Assembly: GCF_900113175.1 (NCBI RefSeq)
Contig: NZ_FOOK01000002.1
Location: 1-51,917, forward strand
DNA: 51,917 bases
Direction: 5' to 3'
Origin: Planifilum fulgidum
Lineage (GTDB): Bacteria > Bacillota > Bacilli > Thermoactinomycetales > DSM-44946
Below the pieces are notes generated by a model. It did no database searches, was not told where the DNA came from, and worked only from the letters and a program-made list of their open reading frames with translations. The position numbers were made by a program, and so were the translations under genes. Below, piece after piece: positions 16,482-24,544 of this stretch. Numbering within the stretch: the first letter of the stretch is position 1; each line of letters begins with the position of its first letter.

Positions 16482-17177
16482 ATGAGACCGATCGATATCG
16501 CCAGAAGGTTGAACATCAGCACCAGCACCCTGAGGAACTACGAAAGCCTGGGACTGGTTCCCCCCGTCCCGCGGGCGGCAAACGGTTACCGGGTGTACAC
16601 GGAAGAACATGTGGCCTATTTTGAATGCATCCGGGCCATGATCCCGGGCTTCGGCATTCCCATCACCCGGGAAGTGGTGCGAAAGCTGCAGAAGCAGGAG
16701 GTTGATGAAGCCCTCTGGTTGGTGAACGAGCAGCAGGCGCTGCTTCATCGGGAAAAGGTTTTGACGGAAAAAACCATCCGCCTGCTGGAAACCGATGAGC
16801 TGGACAAACTGGAATGGAACAGAAAAAGAAAATGGATGACCATCGGAGAGGCGTCCCGGGAGACGGGCGTGCCCAGCTCCTCCATCCGGCACTGGGAAAG
16901 GGAAGGGCTGCTCTCGTTGCCGAGGGATCCGGAAAACGGCTACCGCCGGTTGTACCCCTCCCACATCCGACAGATCCTGATGATCCGCATCCTGCGCAAC
17001 GCCGATTATCCCATCCATGTGATCCGGCAAGTGATGAAGGAACTGGGACACAACCACCTGGAAAATGTCCGGAAAGTGGCCCGGGATTCCCTGGTCAGAC
17101 TGAACGACATCAACCGCTGTCAAATGCTGGGAGTGCACTATTTGTACCGGTTGTGCTGTTTGATATCGAACTGGTGA
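16482..17177 (+). CDS. Transcription regulator with two tandem MerR-type HTH domains
   Basis: 231 residues. The first winged-helix (residues 1-70: IDIARRLNISTSTLRNYESL, GLVPP, NGYRVYTEEHV) and a second (118-185: MTIGEASRETGVPSSSIRHW, GLLSLP, NGYRRLYPSHI) are both complete MerR DNA-binding domains, joined by a helix rich in charged residues. No metal-binding cysteine set or effector domain is visible. AGGGGAAAAGGACC lies before the ATG and a TATAAT at 16450-16455. It ends 31 bp before the sigma-54 activator gene, so both are probably one transcript controlling the hydroxybutyrate genes downstream. Confidence 0.85.
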   Translation: MRPIDIARRLNISTSTLRNYESLGLVPPVPRAANGYRVYTEEHVAYFECIRAMIPGFGIPITREVVRKLQKQEVDEALWLVNEQQALLHREKVLTEKTIRLLETDELDKLEWNRKRKWMTIGEASRETGVPSSSIRHWEREGLLSLPRDPENGYRRLYPSHIRQILMIRILRNADYPIHVIRQVMKELGHNHLENVRKVARDSLVRLNDINRCQMLGVHYLYRLCCLISNW

Positions 17178-17208
17178 CAGGCAAAATTCCTTCGCCCAGG
17201 GGGTGGAC

Positions 17209-18576
17209 ATGATCGTACTGGAACATTCGCCCCATCAGGAGCAGTTTATCCGGGCGGTATTCGAAAATGCCCATTATTGTCTGGTGATCGTCGACGACCG
17301 GGGATACATCATCTATTTGAATGAAAGCTATTGCCGATTTCTGGGGGTAAAGAGGGAGGAAGCCGTCGGGAAACATGTCACCGACGTGATTGAAAACACG
17401 AGGATGCACATCGTCGTTCAGACCGGCAAGGAGGAAATCGCCGACCTGCAGTACATCCGGGGAAACTACATGATCGCCAACCGCATCCCCGTGTGGTCCG
17501 AAGGGAAAGTGATCGGTGCCATCGGAATCGTCCTCTACCGCGACACCCAGGAATGGATGAAGATGAACAGCCACATCAAATCCCTCCTGCTGGAAGTGGA
17601 ACAATACCGGAAACGGCAAAAAAAATCCCATGGCGCCATCTACTCCCTCCACGACATCATCGCCATATCCCCGCAAATGATCGAATTGAAAAACAAGGTG
17701 AAGCGGATCGCCGCCGGTAATGCCTCCGTCCTGATTACCGGAGAAAGCGGCACCGGAAAAGAGCTGTTTGCCCACAGCATCCATCAACTCAGCGAAAGAA
17801 GCGGAAAACCCTTTGTCACCGTCAACTGCGCCGCCATCCCCGAACATTTGATGGAGTCGGAATTGTTCGGCTATGAGCCCGGCGCTTTCACCGGTGCCCG
17901 CAAGGAAGGCAAGATAGGCAAATTCCAGATCGCCGACGGCGGCACGATCTTTTTGGACGAAATCGGGGACATGCCCCTGTCCGCCCAGGTGAAGATTTTG
18001 CGCGTCCTTCAGGACGGCGAAATCCAGCCCGTCGGGGCGGTGAAGCCTCGAAAAGTGGATGTCCGGGTGATCGCGGCCACCAACCAACCCCTGGAGGAAC
18101 TGGTACGGGAAAAGCGATTCCGGGAAGATCTGTTTTACCGGATACACGTAATCCGGCTTCACATCCCTCCCCTGCGCGAAAGGAAGGAAGACATCCGGGC
18201 GCTGACGATGTTTTTCCTGCACAAAATCAGCGAGCGGACGGGGAAGCGGGTCGTCGACGTAGAGGATTCGGTGATGGAGCGGTTTCAGGAGTACCGCTGG
18301 CCCGGCAACGTCCGCGAGCTGGAAAATGTGGTGGAAGCCGCCGTGCACTTGACAAACCGTGAAATCATCACTTTGGAGGATCTTCCGGAACATTTGCTGA
18401 TCGAGCCGGTCCGTCTGGAGGAGCACGGCAATTTAAAGGAAATTTTGGAACGGACCGAAAGGCAAGCCATCGAATTGGCCCTGCACAAGGCCAAGGGCGA
18501 TAAATTGAAAGCGGCCAAAATTCTGGGAATCGGGAAATCGACCCTTTACGAAAAACTGAAAAAACACGGCCTGTAA
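17209..18576 (+). CDS. Sigma-54-dependent activator with N-terminal PAS domain
   Basis: 455 residues from the ATG at 17209 (AGGGGGTG just upstream); a GTG two codons earlier is also possible. Order: PAS domain (about 15-112), a short charged linker, AAA+ domain with Walker A GESGTGKE (178-185), the sigma-54 contact loop GAFTGA (225-230), Walker B GGTIFLDE (244-251), and a C-terminal Fis-type HTH (AAKILGIGKSTLYEKLKKHG). It activates RNA polymerase carrying sigma-54 from upstream sites in response to a signal sensed by PAS. A perfect -24/-12 promoter and repeated CCGGAAA palindromes lie directly downstream, so the dehydrogenase-permease genes are its obvious target. Confidence 0.92.
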   Translation: MIVLEHSPHQEQFIRAVFENAHYCLVIVDDRGYIIYLNESYCRFLGVKREEAVGKHVTDVIENTRMHIVVQTGKEEIADLQYIRGNYMIANRIPVWSEGKVIGAIGIVLYRDTQEWMKMNSHIKSLLLEVEQYRKRQKKSHGAIYSLHDIIAISPQMIELKNKVKRIAAGNASVLITGESGTGKELFAHSIHQLSERSGKPFVTVNCAAIPEHLMESELFGYEPGAFTGARKEGKIGKFQIADGGTIFLDEIGDMPLSAQVKILRVLQDGEIQPVGAVKPRKVDVRVIAATNQPLEELVREKRFREDLFYRIHVIRLHIPPLRERKEDIRALTMFFLHKISERTGKRVVDVEDSVMERFQEYRWPGNVRELENVVEAAVHLTNREIITLEDLPEHLLIEPVRLEEHGNLKEILERTERQAIELALHKAKGDKLKAAKILGIGKSTLYEKLKKHGL

Positions 18577-18865
18577 TCGTTCCGGATTTCCGGAAACCCT
18601 CCGGAAAACCGGAAATGCGCCAAAACGAAGGGATGCACCTCCTTCGGAACCCAACCTTTCCGGAAATACGGAAAAGTGAGACAACTGATCGGGAGGCGGG
18701 AGACCATTTTTTCGCCCGGCGACCTCCTCCTGTGGATTCGAAACAATAATCGCTTCCCGCTCATTTCGGCATCCTGACCTTTCCGGCATTCCGGAAAGGT
18801 TTTTTTGTGGCGGGACATCCTCCTATTTCGGCCCCCCTCGCGGCGGATCTTCCTTCCCTCCCGGT
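18577..18865 (+). promoter_or_regulatory. Upstream activator region with repeated TTTCCGG/CCGGAAA palindromes
   Basis: Four palindromic sites built on TTTCCGG-CCGGAAA occur: 18580-18595, 18587-18607 (overlapping, with an extra ACCGGAAAT at 18608-18616), 18657-18674 and 18778-18799. They lie about 70-290 bp upstream of a sigma-54 promoter, where an enhancer-binding protein would sit. The last one, CCTTTCCGG-CATT-CCGGAAAGG, is followed by TTTTTTT and so also forms an intrinsic terminator for the activator gene. Binding by the adjacent activator is inferred, not shown. Confidence 0.75.
18776..18806 (+). terminator. Terminator of the sigma-54 activator gene, sharing an activator-site palindrome
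   Basis: ACCTTTCCGG and CCGGAAAGGT form a 10-bp perfect stem with a CATT loop, followed by TTTTTT. The same palindrome matches the other CCGGAAA sites in this region. Confidence 0.8.
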
Positions 18866-18880
18866 TGGCACATCTTTTGC
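18866..18880 (+). promoter_or_regulatory. Sigma-54 (-24/-12) promoter
   Basis: TGGCACATCTTTTGC matches the sigma-54 consensus TGGCAC-N5-TTGC exactly, with correct GG to GC spacing. It lies about 48 bp upstream of the dehydrogenase start codon. Confidence 0.9.
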
Positions 18881-18927
18881 ACGATCGATGATTGAAGACT
18901 GAAAAAAGAAAAAGGGGGAATCGCGCG

Positions 18928-19704
18928 ATGGTCGAAGACAAGGTGCTGTTGATCACGGGGGCGGCCAGCGGCATCGGTCATGAGATCGGCCGTCACTTCC
19001 TGAGACACGGGGCCAAGGTGGTGTTTACGGATATCGATGAAGGGAAGCTGACGGAAAAGACGGCGGAACTGAAGCGTCAGGGCCATGACTGCCTCGGGGT
19101 GAAATGCGACGTCACCGTCGAGGAGGAATTGAAGCGAGCCATCGCTGCGACGGTGGACACCTACGGCACCGTAGACATATTGATCAACAACGCCGGCCTG
19201 CAGCATGTGGCGAGGATCGAAGAGTTCCCCACCGAACGATTCGAGTACCTTCTCAAAGTGATGCTGGTGGCCCCCTTCATGGCCATCAAGCACGTGTTTC
19301 CCATCATGAAGAAGCAAAGGTACGGGCGCATCATCAATATCGCGTCCATCAACGGTTTGATCGGCTTCGCGGGAAAGGCGGCCTACAACAGCGCCAAGCA
19401 CGGAGTCATCGGGTTGACCAAGGTGGCGGCGCTGGAAGCGGCGGATTCGGGGATCACCGTCAACGCCCTGTGCCCGGGTTATGTGGACACGCCCCTGGTC
19501 CGCGGCCAATTTGAAGACCTGGCCAGGACCCGGAACATCCCGGTGGAAAAGGTGCTGGACGAAGTGCTGTATCCCCTGATTCCCCAAAAACGGCTGCTGT
19601 CGGTCCGGGAAGTCGCCGACTACGCCCTGTTTTTGGCCAGCGACAAGGCCAAGGGGGTCACGGGGCAGGCGGTCGTCCTGGACGCGGGATACACGGCCCA
19701 ATAA
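18928..19704 (+). CDS. 3-hydroxybutyrate dehydrogenase-like short-chain dehydrogenase
   Basis: 258 residues from the ATG at 18928, with AAAGGGGG 9 nt upstream; an earlier in-frame ATG at 18892 overlaps the predicted transcription start and is not used. SDR features: TGAASGIG (NAD site), NNAG, IASINGLIG (Ser), YNSAKHG (Tyr-Lys), PGYVDTPLV. The LQHVARIEEFP segment and VRGQFEDLAR-like lid with the QKRLLSVREVADYALFLAS end are typical of 3-hydroxybutyrate dehydrogenases, which interconvert 3-hydroxybutyrate and acetoacetate with NAD. First gene of a sigma-54 operon, followed by a permease that may import the substrate. Substrate assignment rests on similarity. Confidence 0.87.
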   Translation: MVEDKVLLITGAASGIGHEIGRHFLRHGAKVVFTDIDEGKLTEKTAELKRQGHDCLGVKCDVTVEEELKRAIAATVDTYGTVDILINNAGLQHVARIEEFPTERFEYLLKVMLVAPFMAIKHVFPIMKKQRYGRIINIASINGLIGFAGKAAYNSAKHGVIGLTKVAALEAADSGITVNALCPGYVDTPLVRGQFEDLARTRNIPVEKVLDEVLYPLIPQKRLLSVREVADYALFLASDKAKGVTGQAVVLDAGYTAQ

Positions 19705-19740
19705 GCGGGCCCACCACATGACAGAGAAAGGGGAGATCCG

Positions 19741-21027
19741 ATGCTCGGCATCCTGCTTGGACTGGCGGTATTGATGGTATTGGCTTACCGGGGATGGTCC
19801 ATCATCTGGATCGCTCCGGTTTCGGCGGGGGTCGTCGCCCTGACCGGCGGCCTCGACCTGCTGGACGCCTACAAGGATACGTACATGGGCGGCTTCGTCG
19901 GCTTCGCCCGACAATGGTTCCCGGTCTTCATGCTCGGCGCCGTCTTCGGAAAGTTGATGGAAGATACGGGAATGGCCCAATCGGTGGCCGTTTCCCTGTC
20001 CAGATTGATCGGAAAGAAGCGGGCCATCCTAGGGGTGTTCCTTGCATCCGCCGTCTTAACCTACGGTGGAGTCAGTCTGTTCGTGGTCGTGTTCGCCGTG
20101 TATCCCCTGGCCGTAAGCCTCTTCCGGGAGGCCAACCTCCCCCGGCGGCTGATCCCCGGCACGGTGGCCCTGGGGGCCTTCACCTTCACCATGACGGCCA
20201 TGCCCGGAACTCCTCAGATTCAGAACCTGATCCCGATGCAGTATTTCCACACCACGCCGACGGCCGCCCCGGTCATCGGAATCGTGGCCAGTCTGATCAT
20301 GGGAGTGGGAGGCTATCTGTATCTTCGCCGGCGGGAAAAGGTTCTGTTGGCCCGAGGAGAGCATTTTACGGAACCGGACCGGCAAAAGGTGGTTGCGGAG
20401 CAGGAACATAAACTCCCGAACCCCCTGCTGTCCCTGCTGCCTTTGATCACCGTCCTGATCACTTTGAACCTGCTTCGCTGGGACATCATCGTCGCCCTGT
20501 TGTCGGGAATTTTGCTCATCCTGATTCTCAATTTCCGAAAAGTGAAATCCTTCGTCCAGGCCATCAATGAGGGAGCCGTCGGCTCCGTCACGGCCATCAT
20601 CAACACCAGCGCGGCGGTGGGCTTTGGAACCGTCGTCAAAGCGGTTCCCGGCTTCGAAACCTTAACCAGCCTGCTGATCAACATGAAGGGGAACCCCTTG
20701 ATTTCCGAAGCGATCGCCGTCAATTTGCTGGCAGGGGCGACCGGATCCGCCTCCGGCGGCATGGGGATCGCCCTGGAGGCCCTGGGACAGAAGTATTATG
20801 AACTCGCCCTCTCCACCGGCCTTTCGCCGGAGGCTTTCCACCGGATCGCCTCCCTAGCGTCCGGCGGCTTGGACACCCTCCCTCACAACGGGGCGGTGCT
20901 GACGCTCCTGACCATCACCGGCATGACCCACAGGGACAGTTATCTGGACATCTTTGTGGTATCGCTTCTCATCCCCCTTCTCTCCGTCGCCATGGCTATC
21001 CTCCTGGCAACCTTCGGCATTTATTGA
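19741..21027 (+). CDS. GntP-family permease, probably for hydroxybutyrate or a related acid
   Basis: 428 residues with about 12 membrane segments and the GntP-type stretches FGKLMEDTGMAQSVA, GVSLFVVVFAVYPLA, MPGTPQIQNLIP and LPHNGAVLTLL. GntP permeases are proton symporters for gluconate and other organic acids; B. subtilis has a related gene beside CoA-transferase genes. GGGGAG is 6 nt before the ATG, 36 bp after the dehydrogenase stop, so both genes share the sigma-54 promoter. The substrate is inferred from the neighbour to be 3-hydroxybutyrate. A terminator follows at 21061. Confidence 0.87.
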   Translation: MLGILLGLAVLMVLAYRGWSIIWIAPVSAGVVALTGGLDLLDAYKDTYMGGFVGFARQWFPVFMLGAVFGKLMEDTGMAQSVAVSLSRLIGKKRAILGVFLASAVLTYGGVSLFVVVFAVYPLAVSLFREANLPRRLIPGTVALGAFTFTMTAMPGTPQIQNLIPMQYFHTTPTAAPVIGIVASLIMGVGGYLYLRRREKVLLARGEHFTEPDRQKVVAEQEHKLPNPLLSLLPLITVLITLNLLRWDIIVALLSGILLILILNFRKVKSFVQAINEGAVGSVTAIINTSAAVGFGTVVKAVPGFETLTSLLINMKGNPLISEAIAVNLLAGATGSASGGMGIALEALGQKYYELALSTGLSPEAFHRIASLASGGLDTLPHNGAVLTLLTITGMTHRDSYLDIFVVSLLIPLLSVAMAILLATFGIY

Positions 21028-21060
21028 TCCCGCATGCGGACCTTACGTCATGCATACAGG

Positions 21061-21095
21061 CAAATCCGGCATGAAAATGCCGGGTTTGTCTTTTC
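21061..21095 (+). terminator. Terminator of the hydroxybutyrate operon
   Basis: CAAATCCGGCAT and ATGCCGGGTTTG pair around a GAAA loop and are followed by TCTTTTC. Confidence 0.8.
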
Positions 21096-21151
21096 AAAGG
21101 GCAGAATACCGCGGTCAATCGGACCTCCGGCATCCGGTCCAAAAATGGCCC

Positions 21152-21178
21152 AAAAAGAAAAACCCGCATTTTGCGGGC
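21152..21178 (-). terminator. Terminator behind a small minus-strand ORF
   Basis: On the minus strand CCCGCA and TGCGGG form a stem with an AAA loop, followed by TTTTTCTTTTTG. It sits just downstream of the 31-residue ORF at 21186-21281. Confidence 0.8.
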
Positions 21179-21185
21179 TCGCGCC

Positions 21186-21281
21186 TCAATCGTCGTCATT
21201 GCTGCCGTTTTCCATGAATATGGACGTCAGCGTGCCTGCGAAGATCTGATTCACGCCCAATCCCAGCCCTGCAATCACCAC
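21186..21281 (-). CDS. Candidate 31-residue hydrophobic peptide
   Basis: A GTG at 21281, about 10 nt behind AGGGAGG, opens a 31-codon frame encoding MVIAGLGLGVNQIFAGTLTS followed by IFMENG and an acidic end. The hydrophobic first two-thirds could be a membrane helix. It is followed within 10 bp by a strong terminator on the same strand, which supports a real transcript. I do not recognise a family, and the size is too small to be certain. Confidence 0.5.
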   Translation of the reverse strand: MVIAGLGLGVNQIFAGTLTSIFMENGSNDDD

Positions 21282-21344
21282 TTGTCCCGCCCCTCCCTTG
21301 CAGTTGTCAGTTTCATCTTACGGTTGCCGGCATCGCCGCTATCC

Positions 21345-21419
21345 TTTCCGGTATCCGGATGAGAATTGGTTGGGATACTTCCGGAGCCGGAAACATCCGG
21401 TCACGGAAATTTTCCGACC
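21345..21419. repeat. Second cluster of TTTCCGG/CCGGAAA-type palindromes
   Basis: Sites at 21345-21360 (TTTCCGGTATCCGGAT), 21378-21394 (CTTCCGGAGCCGGAAAC) and 21398-21419 (CGGTCACGGAAA then TTTTCCGACC) resemble the activator sites upstream of the dehydrogenase gene. No -24/-12 promoter is visible within 100 bp on either side, so their role is unclear. Confidence 0.5.
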
Positions 21420-21434
21420 ATTCGCCCCTTTTGT

Positions 21435-21463
21435 TTGACGTTGTATTATAACAATAATATAAT
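21435..21463 (+). promoter_or_regulatory. Orphan sigma-A promoter pointing at the 3' end of korB
   Basis: TTGACG and TATAAT with exactly 17 bp between them, inside a very AT-rich patch (21436-21480). No plus-strand gene follows before korB on the opposite strand, so a transcript would be antisense to korB or a short RNA. Confidence 0.6.
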
Positions 21464-21495
21464 ATGGATATATTATATAACAGGCCCTGCCGGAC

Positions 21496-21525
21496 AAAAA
21501 AAGAAACCCGCCCGAAGGCGGGAAA
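21496..21525 (-). terminator. Terminator of korAB
   Basis: On the minus strand CCCGCC-TTCG-GGCGGG is followed by TTTCTTTTTTT, 17 bp after the korB stop. Confidence 0.9.
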
Positions 21526-21541
21526 TGATGGGTGCTTTTGA

Positions 21542-22405
21542 TCAGCGATAGCTCTGCAGCAGGGCCTGTGTGTCTTCCTCCTTCAGCTGAAGATCCACCT
21601 TGACCGTAGCCACTTCGCTGGCCCCGATCATCTCCTCGTGGAAAACGGGGCGTTCCTGCTTGTACAGGACTCCGGTGACCACTCCTCCCGTTTCATGCAA
21701 GAGCCGGAGGGCTCCTTCGCGGTCGGTGGGATCGTAATCCTCCCGTTCATCCACGTTGACCAGCTTTTCCTTGAACCAATCGTAGGTGTTCACCTTGTTG
21801 AAGGTGACGCACGGGCTGAAGCAGTTGACCAGGGCGAAACCGCGATGGCGGATCGCTTCCTCGAAAAGGCGCGTCATCTGTTTGACATCACCGGAAAAGG
21901 CCTGAGCCACAAAGCTGGCGCCGTTGACGATGGCGGTTTCCACCGCCTTGACCGGTTCCTCCGCGGAACCTTTGGGCGAAGTCTTCGATTTGAACCCGCG
22001 CTCGCTGGTCGGGGAAAGCTGTCCGGTGGTCAAACCGTAGATGTGGTTGTCCATCACGATATAGGTCAGGTCGATGTTCCGCCGCACCGCGTGGACAAAG
22101 TGGCCCATCCCGATCCCGTAACCGTCGCCGTCTCCCCCGGCGGCGATCACCGTGAGATCCTGGTTGGCCAGTTTCACCCCCGTCGCCGTGGGCAAGGCCC
22201 GCCCGTGGAGGCTGTGGAAACCGTAGGAACCGAAGTGTTGGGCGATTTTCCCCGAACATCCGATCCCCGAAACCAGAACCACTTCCTCCGGCGCCAGCCC
22301 CAGGTCGGCGCATGCCTTCTGCAGGGAGGACAACACCGCATAGTCGCCGCATCCGGGGCACCAAGTGGGCCGGTTATTCGTGCGGAAATCTTTGATGGTC
22401 GCCAT
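21542..22405 (-). CDS. korB: 2-oxoacid:ferredoxin oxidoreductase, beta subunit
   Basis: 287 residues; the ATG at 22405 overlaps the korA stop as TGATG, so the two are translationally coupled. Motifs: WCPGCGDYAVL near the N-terminus, GIGCSGKIAQHF, and the TPP-binding AAGGDGDGYGIGMGHFVHA with the following MDNHIYGLTTGQ. With KorA it oxidatively decarboxylates 2-oxoglutarate or another 2-oxoacid to the acyl-CoA, reducing ferredoxin. This is the two-subunit bacterial type lacking separate ferredoxin subunits. Which 2-oxoacid is used cannot be settled here. Confidence 0.93.
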   Translation of the reverse strand: MATIKDFRTNNRPTWCPGCGDYAVLSSLQKACADLGLAPEEVVLVSGIGCSGKIAQHFGSYGFHSLHGRALPTATGVKLANQDLTVIAAGGDGDGYGIGMGHFVHAVRRNIDLTYIVMDNHIYGLTTGQLSPTSERGFKSKTSPKGSAEEPVKAVETAIVNGASFVAQAFSGDVKQMTRLFEEAIRHRGFALVNCFSPCVTFNKVNTYDWFKEKLVNVDEREDYDPTDREGALRLLHETGGVVTGVLYKQERPVFHEEMIGASEVATVKVDLQLKEEDTQALLQSYR

Positions 22406-24168
22406 CACGCCGTCACCCCTTCCTCCTGATGGACATGTCCGAGGATCTCCTTCACCGTGAAGGGATCTCCGCTAAATTTCAGGCAGCTGACGATTTTGTC
22501 GTGAAAACCGACCCGGGCGCGGATCCGTTCGGCAAGCTGGCCGGTGGCGTTGTTCTCCACCACCAGGATGCGCTCCGCTCCCTCAAGAATCCGCCTGACC
22601 GACGCATCCGGGAAGGGATTGAGCACCCGGAGCTGCAGGTGACCGGTTCGGATTCCCCGGCTGCGCAGGATTTCCACGGCTTCCCGGATCTGGGCGGCGG
22701 TGGATCCGAAACCGACCAGCGTCCACTCGGTTTTTTCCGGGCCGTCGTAGCTGTAGCCGATGGCATCGGCGTCAAAGCCCTTCAGCTTGCGCAAGCGTTT
22801 ACGCATCTGCTCCACCCGGGTCCGGGGATCCTCGATTTCCTCGATGGCACCATCATCGTGCTCGTTGCTCAGCGCCACGAAGCGTCCGTTTTTCTGGCCC
22901 GGAATCGAGCGCTTGGAAATCCCCGACTCGGTCACGGTGTAGCGGCGATACGCCCCCGGGGCCAACTGGGCCAGCTCCTCGTCGGAAATCAACTCGCCGC
23001 GATCGATGCGAATCGACGAGAAATCAATCGCTTTCACGGGCACCGATTGTTTGGACATGCCCAGGAACATGTCGGTGGCAATAATCACGGGGCATTGATA
23101 CTTCTCCGCCAGATTGAAGGCTTCGGCGGTGTAACGGAAACACTCCTCCACGGAGGTGGGGGTGAGAACGATCCGCGGAATCTCCCCGTGGGAACCGTAC
23201 AACAATTCATTCAGGTCCGACTGCTCCGTCTTGGTCGGCAAACCGGTTCCCGGACCGCCCCGCATCACATCCACCACCACCAGCGGGGTCTCGGTGATGC
23301 CGGCCAGGCCGATCGCCTCCTGCATGAGGGAAATGCCCGGGCCGGAAGTGGAAGTCATCGCCCGCACCCCCGCATAGTTGGCGCCGATCGCCATGATGCA
23401 GGCGGCAATCTCATCCTCCGCCTGAATCACTTTTCCGCCGAACCGGGGGAAATGGGCCAGCGCCGCATACATGATCTCCGTCGCGGGCGTGATCGGGTAA
23501 GCGGCCAGAAAACGGCATCCGGCAGCCAGCGCTCCCAAGGCGACGGCCTCGTTCCCGGAAAGGAACAGATGGCCTCCCCCGTCTTCTTCGGGTTCCGGAT
23601 CCGGCAGCTTCTTCAGCTGGCCGAAATGGGCGAGGGCATAGTCATACCCCTTTTTCACGGCCTCCTTGTTCTTGGCGACCACCTGCTCCCCTTTCTTGCC
23701 GAAGCGATCCTCGATCAACGAATCGAAGGCGTCCGGCGAAAGACCGACCAGACCGGCGGACACGCCGCAAGCGATCATGTTTTTCATGATCGGGCTGCCC
23801 ACTTCCTTGGCCATCTCCGTCACCGGAACCGGACAGAGGCGGATGTCTTTGCCCTCCGGGACCTTGAGGGACCGAATCCGGCTCGAGTCGTAAATGAGAG
23901 CCGCCCCTTCGTTCAGCTCCCAGCCGTTTTCATCCACTGTCCGCTGATCGAAAGCGATCAAAATGTCCAATCCGTCTCCATGATATCCCGTCTTCCGGGG
24001 AGAGACGCGAACCTTGTAGTTGGTGTGTCCTCCTTTGATCAGGGACATGAAGTGACGATACGCAAAGACGTAATGTCCCCGCCTGTTCAGCGCCATGGCG
24101 AAAATCTCGCCGGTGCTGTCGATTCCCTCCCCCTGGGCGCCGCCCACTTTCCAGGTCAATTCTGTCAT
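22405..24168 (-). CDS. korA: 2-oxoacid:ferredoxin oxidoreductase, alpha subunit (gamma-alpha fusion)
   Basis: 587 residues from the ATG at 24168 (AAGGTG 9 nt upstream); a GTG at 24180 is possible. The N-terminal third is the gamma domain (GGAQGEGIDSTGEIFAMAL, KGGHTNYKVRV), followed by the alpha domain with LAAYPITPATEIMYAL-like sequence, QAEDEIAACIMAIGANYAG, TSTSGPGISLMQEAIGLA and GGPGTGLPTKTEQSDL. Such fused alpha subunits pair with a small beta subunit, here korB directly downstream. A sigma-A promoter at 24256-24284 and two leader hairpins precede the gene. Confidence 0.93.
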   Translation of the reverse strand: MTELTWKVGGAQGEGIDSTGEIFAMALNRRGHYVFAYRHFMSLIKGGHTNYKVRVSPRKTGYHGDGLDILIAFDQRTVDENGWELNEGAALIYDSSRIRSLKVPEGKDIRLCPVPVTEMAKEVGSPIMKNMIACGVSAGLVGLSPDAFDSLIEDRFGKKGEQVVAKNKEAVKKGYDYALAHFGQLKKLPDPEPEEDGGGHLFLSGNEAVALGALAAGCRFLAAYPITPATEIMYAALAHFPRFGGKVIQAEDEIAACIMAIGANYAGVRAMTSTSGPGISLMQEAIGLAGITETPLVVVDVMRGGPGTGLPTKTEQSDLNELLYGSHGEIPRIVLTPTSVEECFRYTAEAFNLAEKYQCPVIIATDMFLGMSKQSVPVKAIDFSSIRIDRGELISDEELAQLAPGAYRRYTVTESGISKRSIPGQKNGRFVALSNEHDDGAIEEIEDPRTRVEQMRKRLRKLKGFDADAIGYSYDGPEKTEWTLVGFGSTAAQIREAVEILRSRGIRTGHLQLRVLNPFPDASVRRILEGAERILVVENNATGQLAERIRARVGFHDKIVSCLKFSGDPFTVKEILGHVHQEEGVTA

Positions 24169-24544
24169 GGTCTGTTTCACCTTCCTCCCACTTTGATATA
24201 TAACAGACCTCCGCTTTTCGGCGGACAGCGGTTTCAGCCGCTCCCTGTCAAGCTAAGCTTATCGAAATAACGCATTTTTTTCAACCGGGACGGAAAGGAA
24301 CCCGACTCATTTTTCCCGAACCGGGGAAACTGTCTCAATCAATGCCAAAGAGGTGTTACATCATGTTTCTTTCCCCGAAACATCCCTGCAAAAACATTCG
24401 AAATTCCGGCCGGATGATGACCCGAGATTCCGCGCAAGAGGTGGATTTTACCGTCGCCTGCCGAGCCAAATATCCCCTTTTGATCTCCCCGGGCATCTGC
24501 TATACTTATTGTCGTTAATTCTGGAAAGGCAGGCGGAAACACCC
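24169..24544. other. Divergent intergenic region between korA and speA (376 bp)
   Basis: It holds the korA promoter (24256-24284), two small hairpins in the korA leader (AGCGG-CTGAAA-CCGCT and CCGC-CGAAAA-GCGG, about 24202-24240), and a TATACT at 24501-24506 that is the likely -10 box of speA, with TTTGAT 16 bp upstream. The middle has no convincing gene. Confidence 0.6.
24256..24284 (-). promoter_or_regulatory. Sigma-A promoter of korAB
   Basis: On the minus strand TTGAAA and TAAGCT with a 17-bp spacer, about 90 bp upstream of the korA start. Confidence 0.5.

Noticed and set aside
22429-24270. 613-residue plus-strand frame antisense to korA
   Set aside because: Length is a by-product of high GC; korA is strongly supported by family motifs and no ribosome site or family fits the antisense frame.
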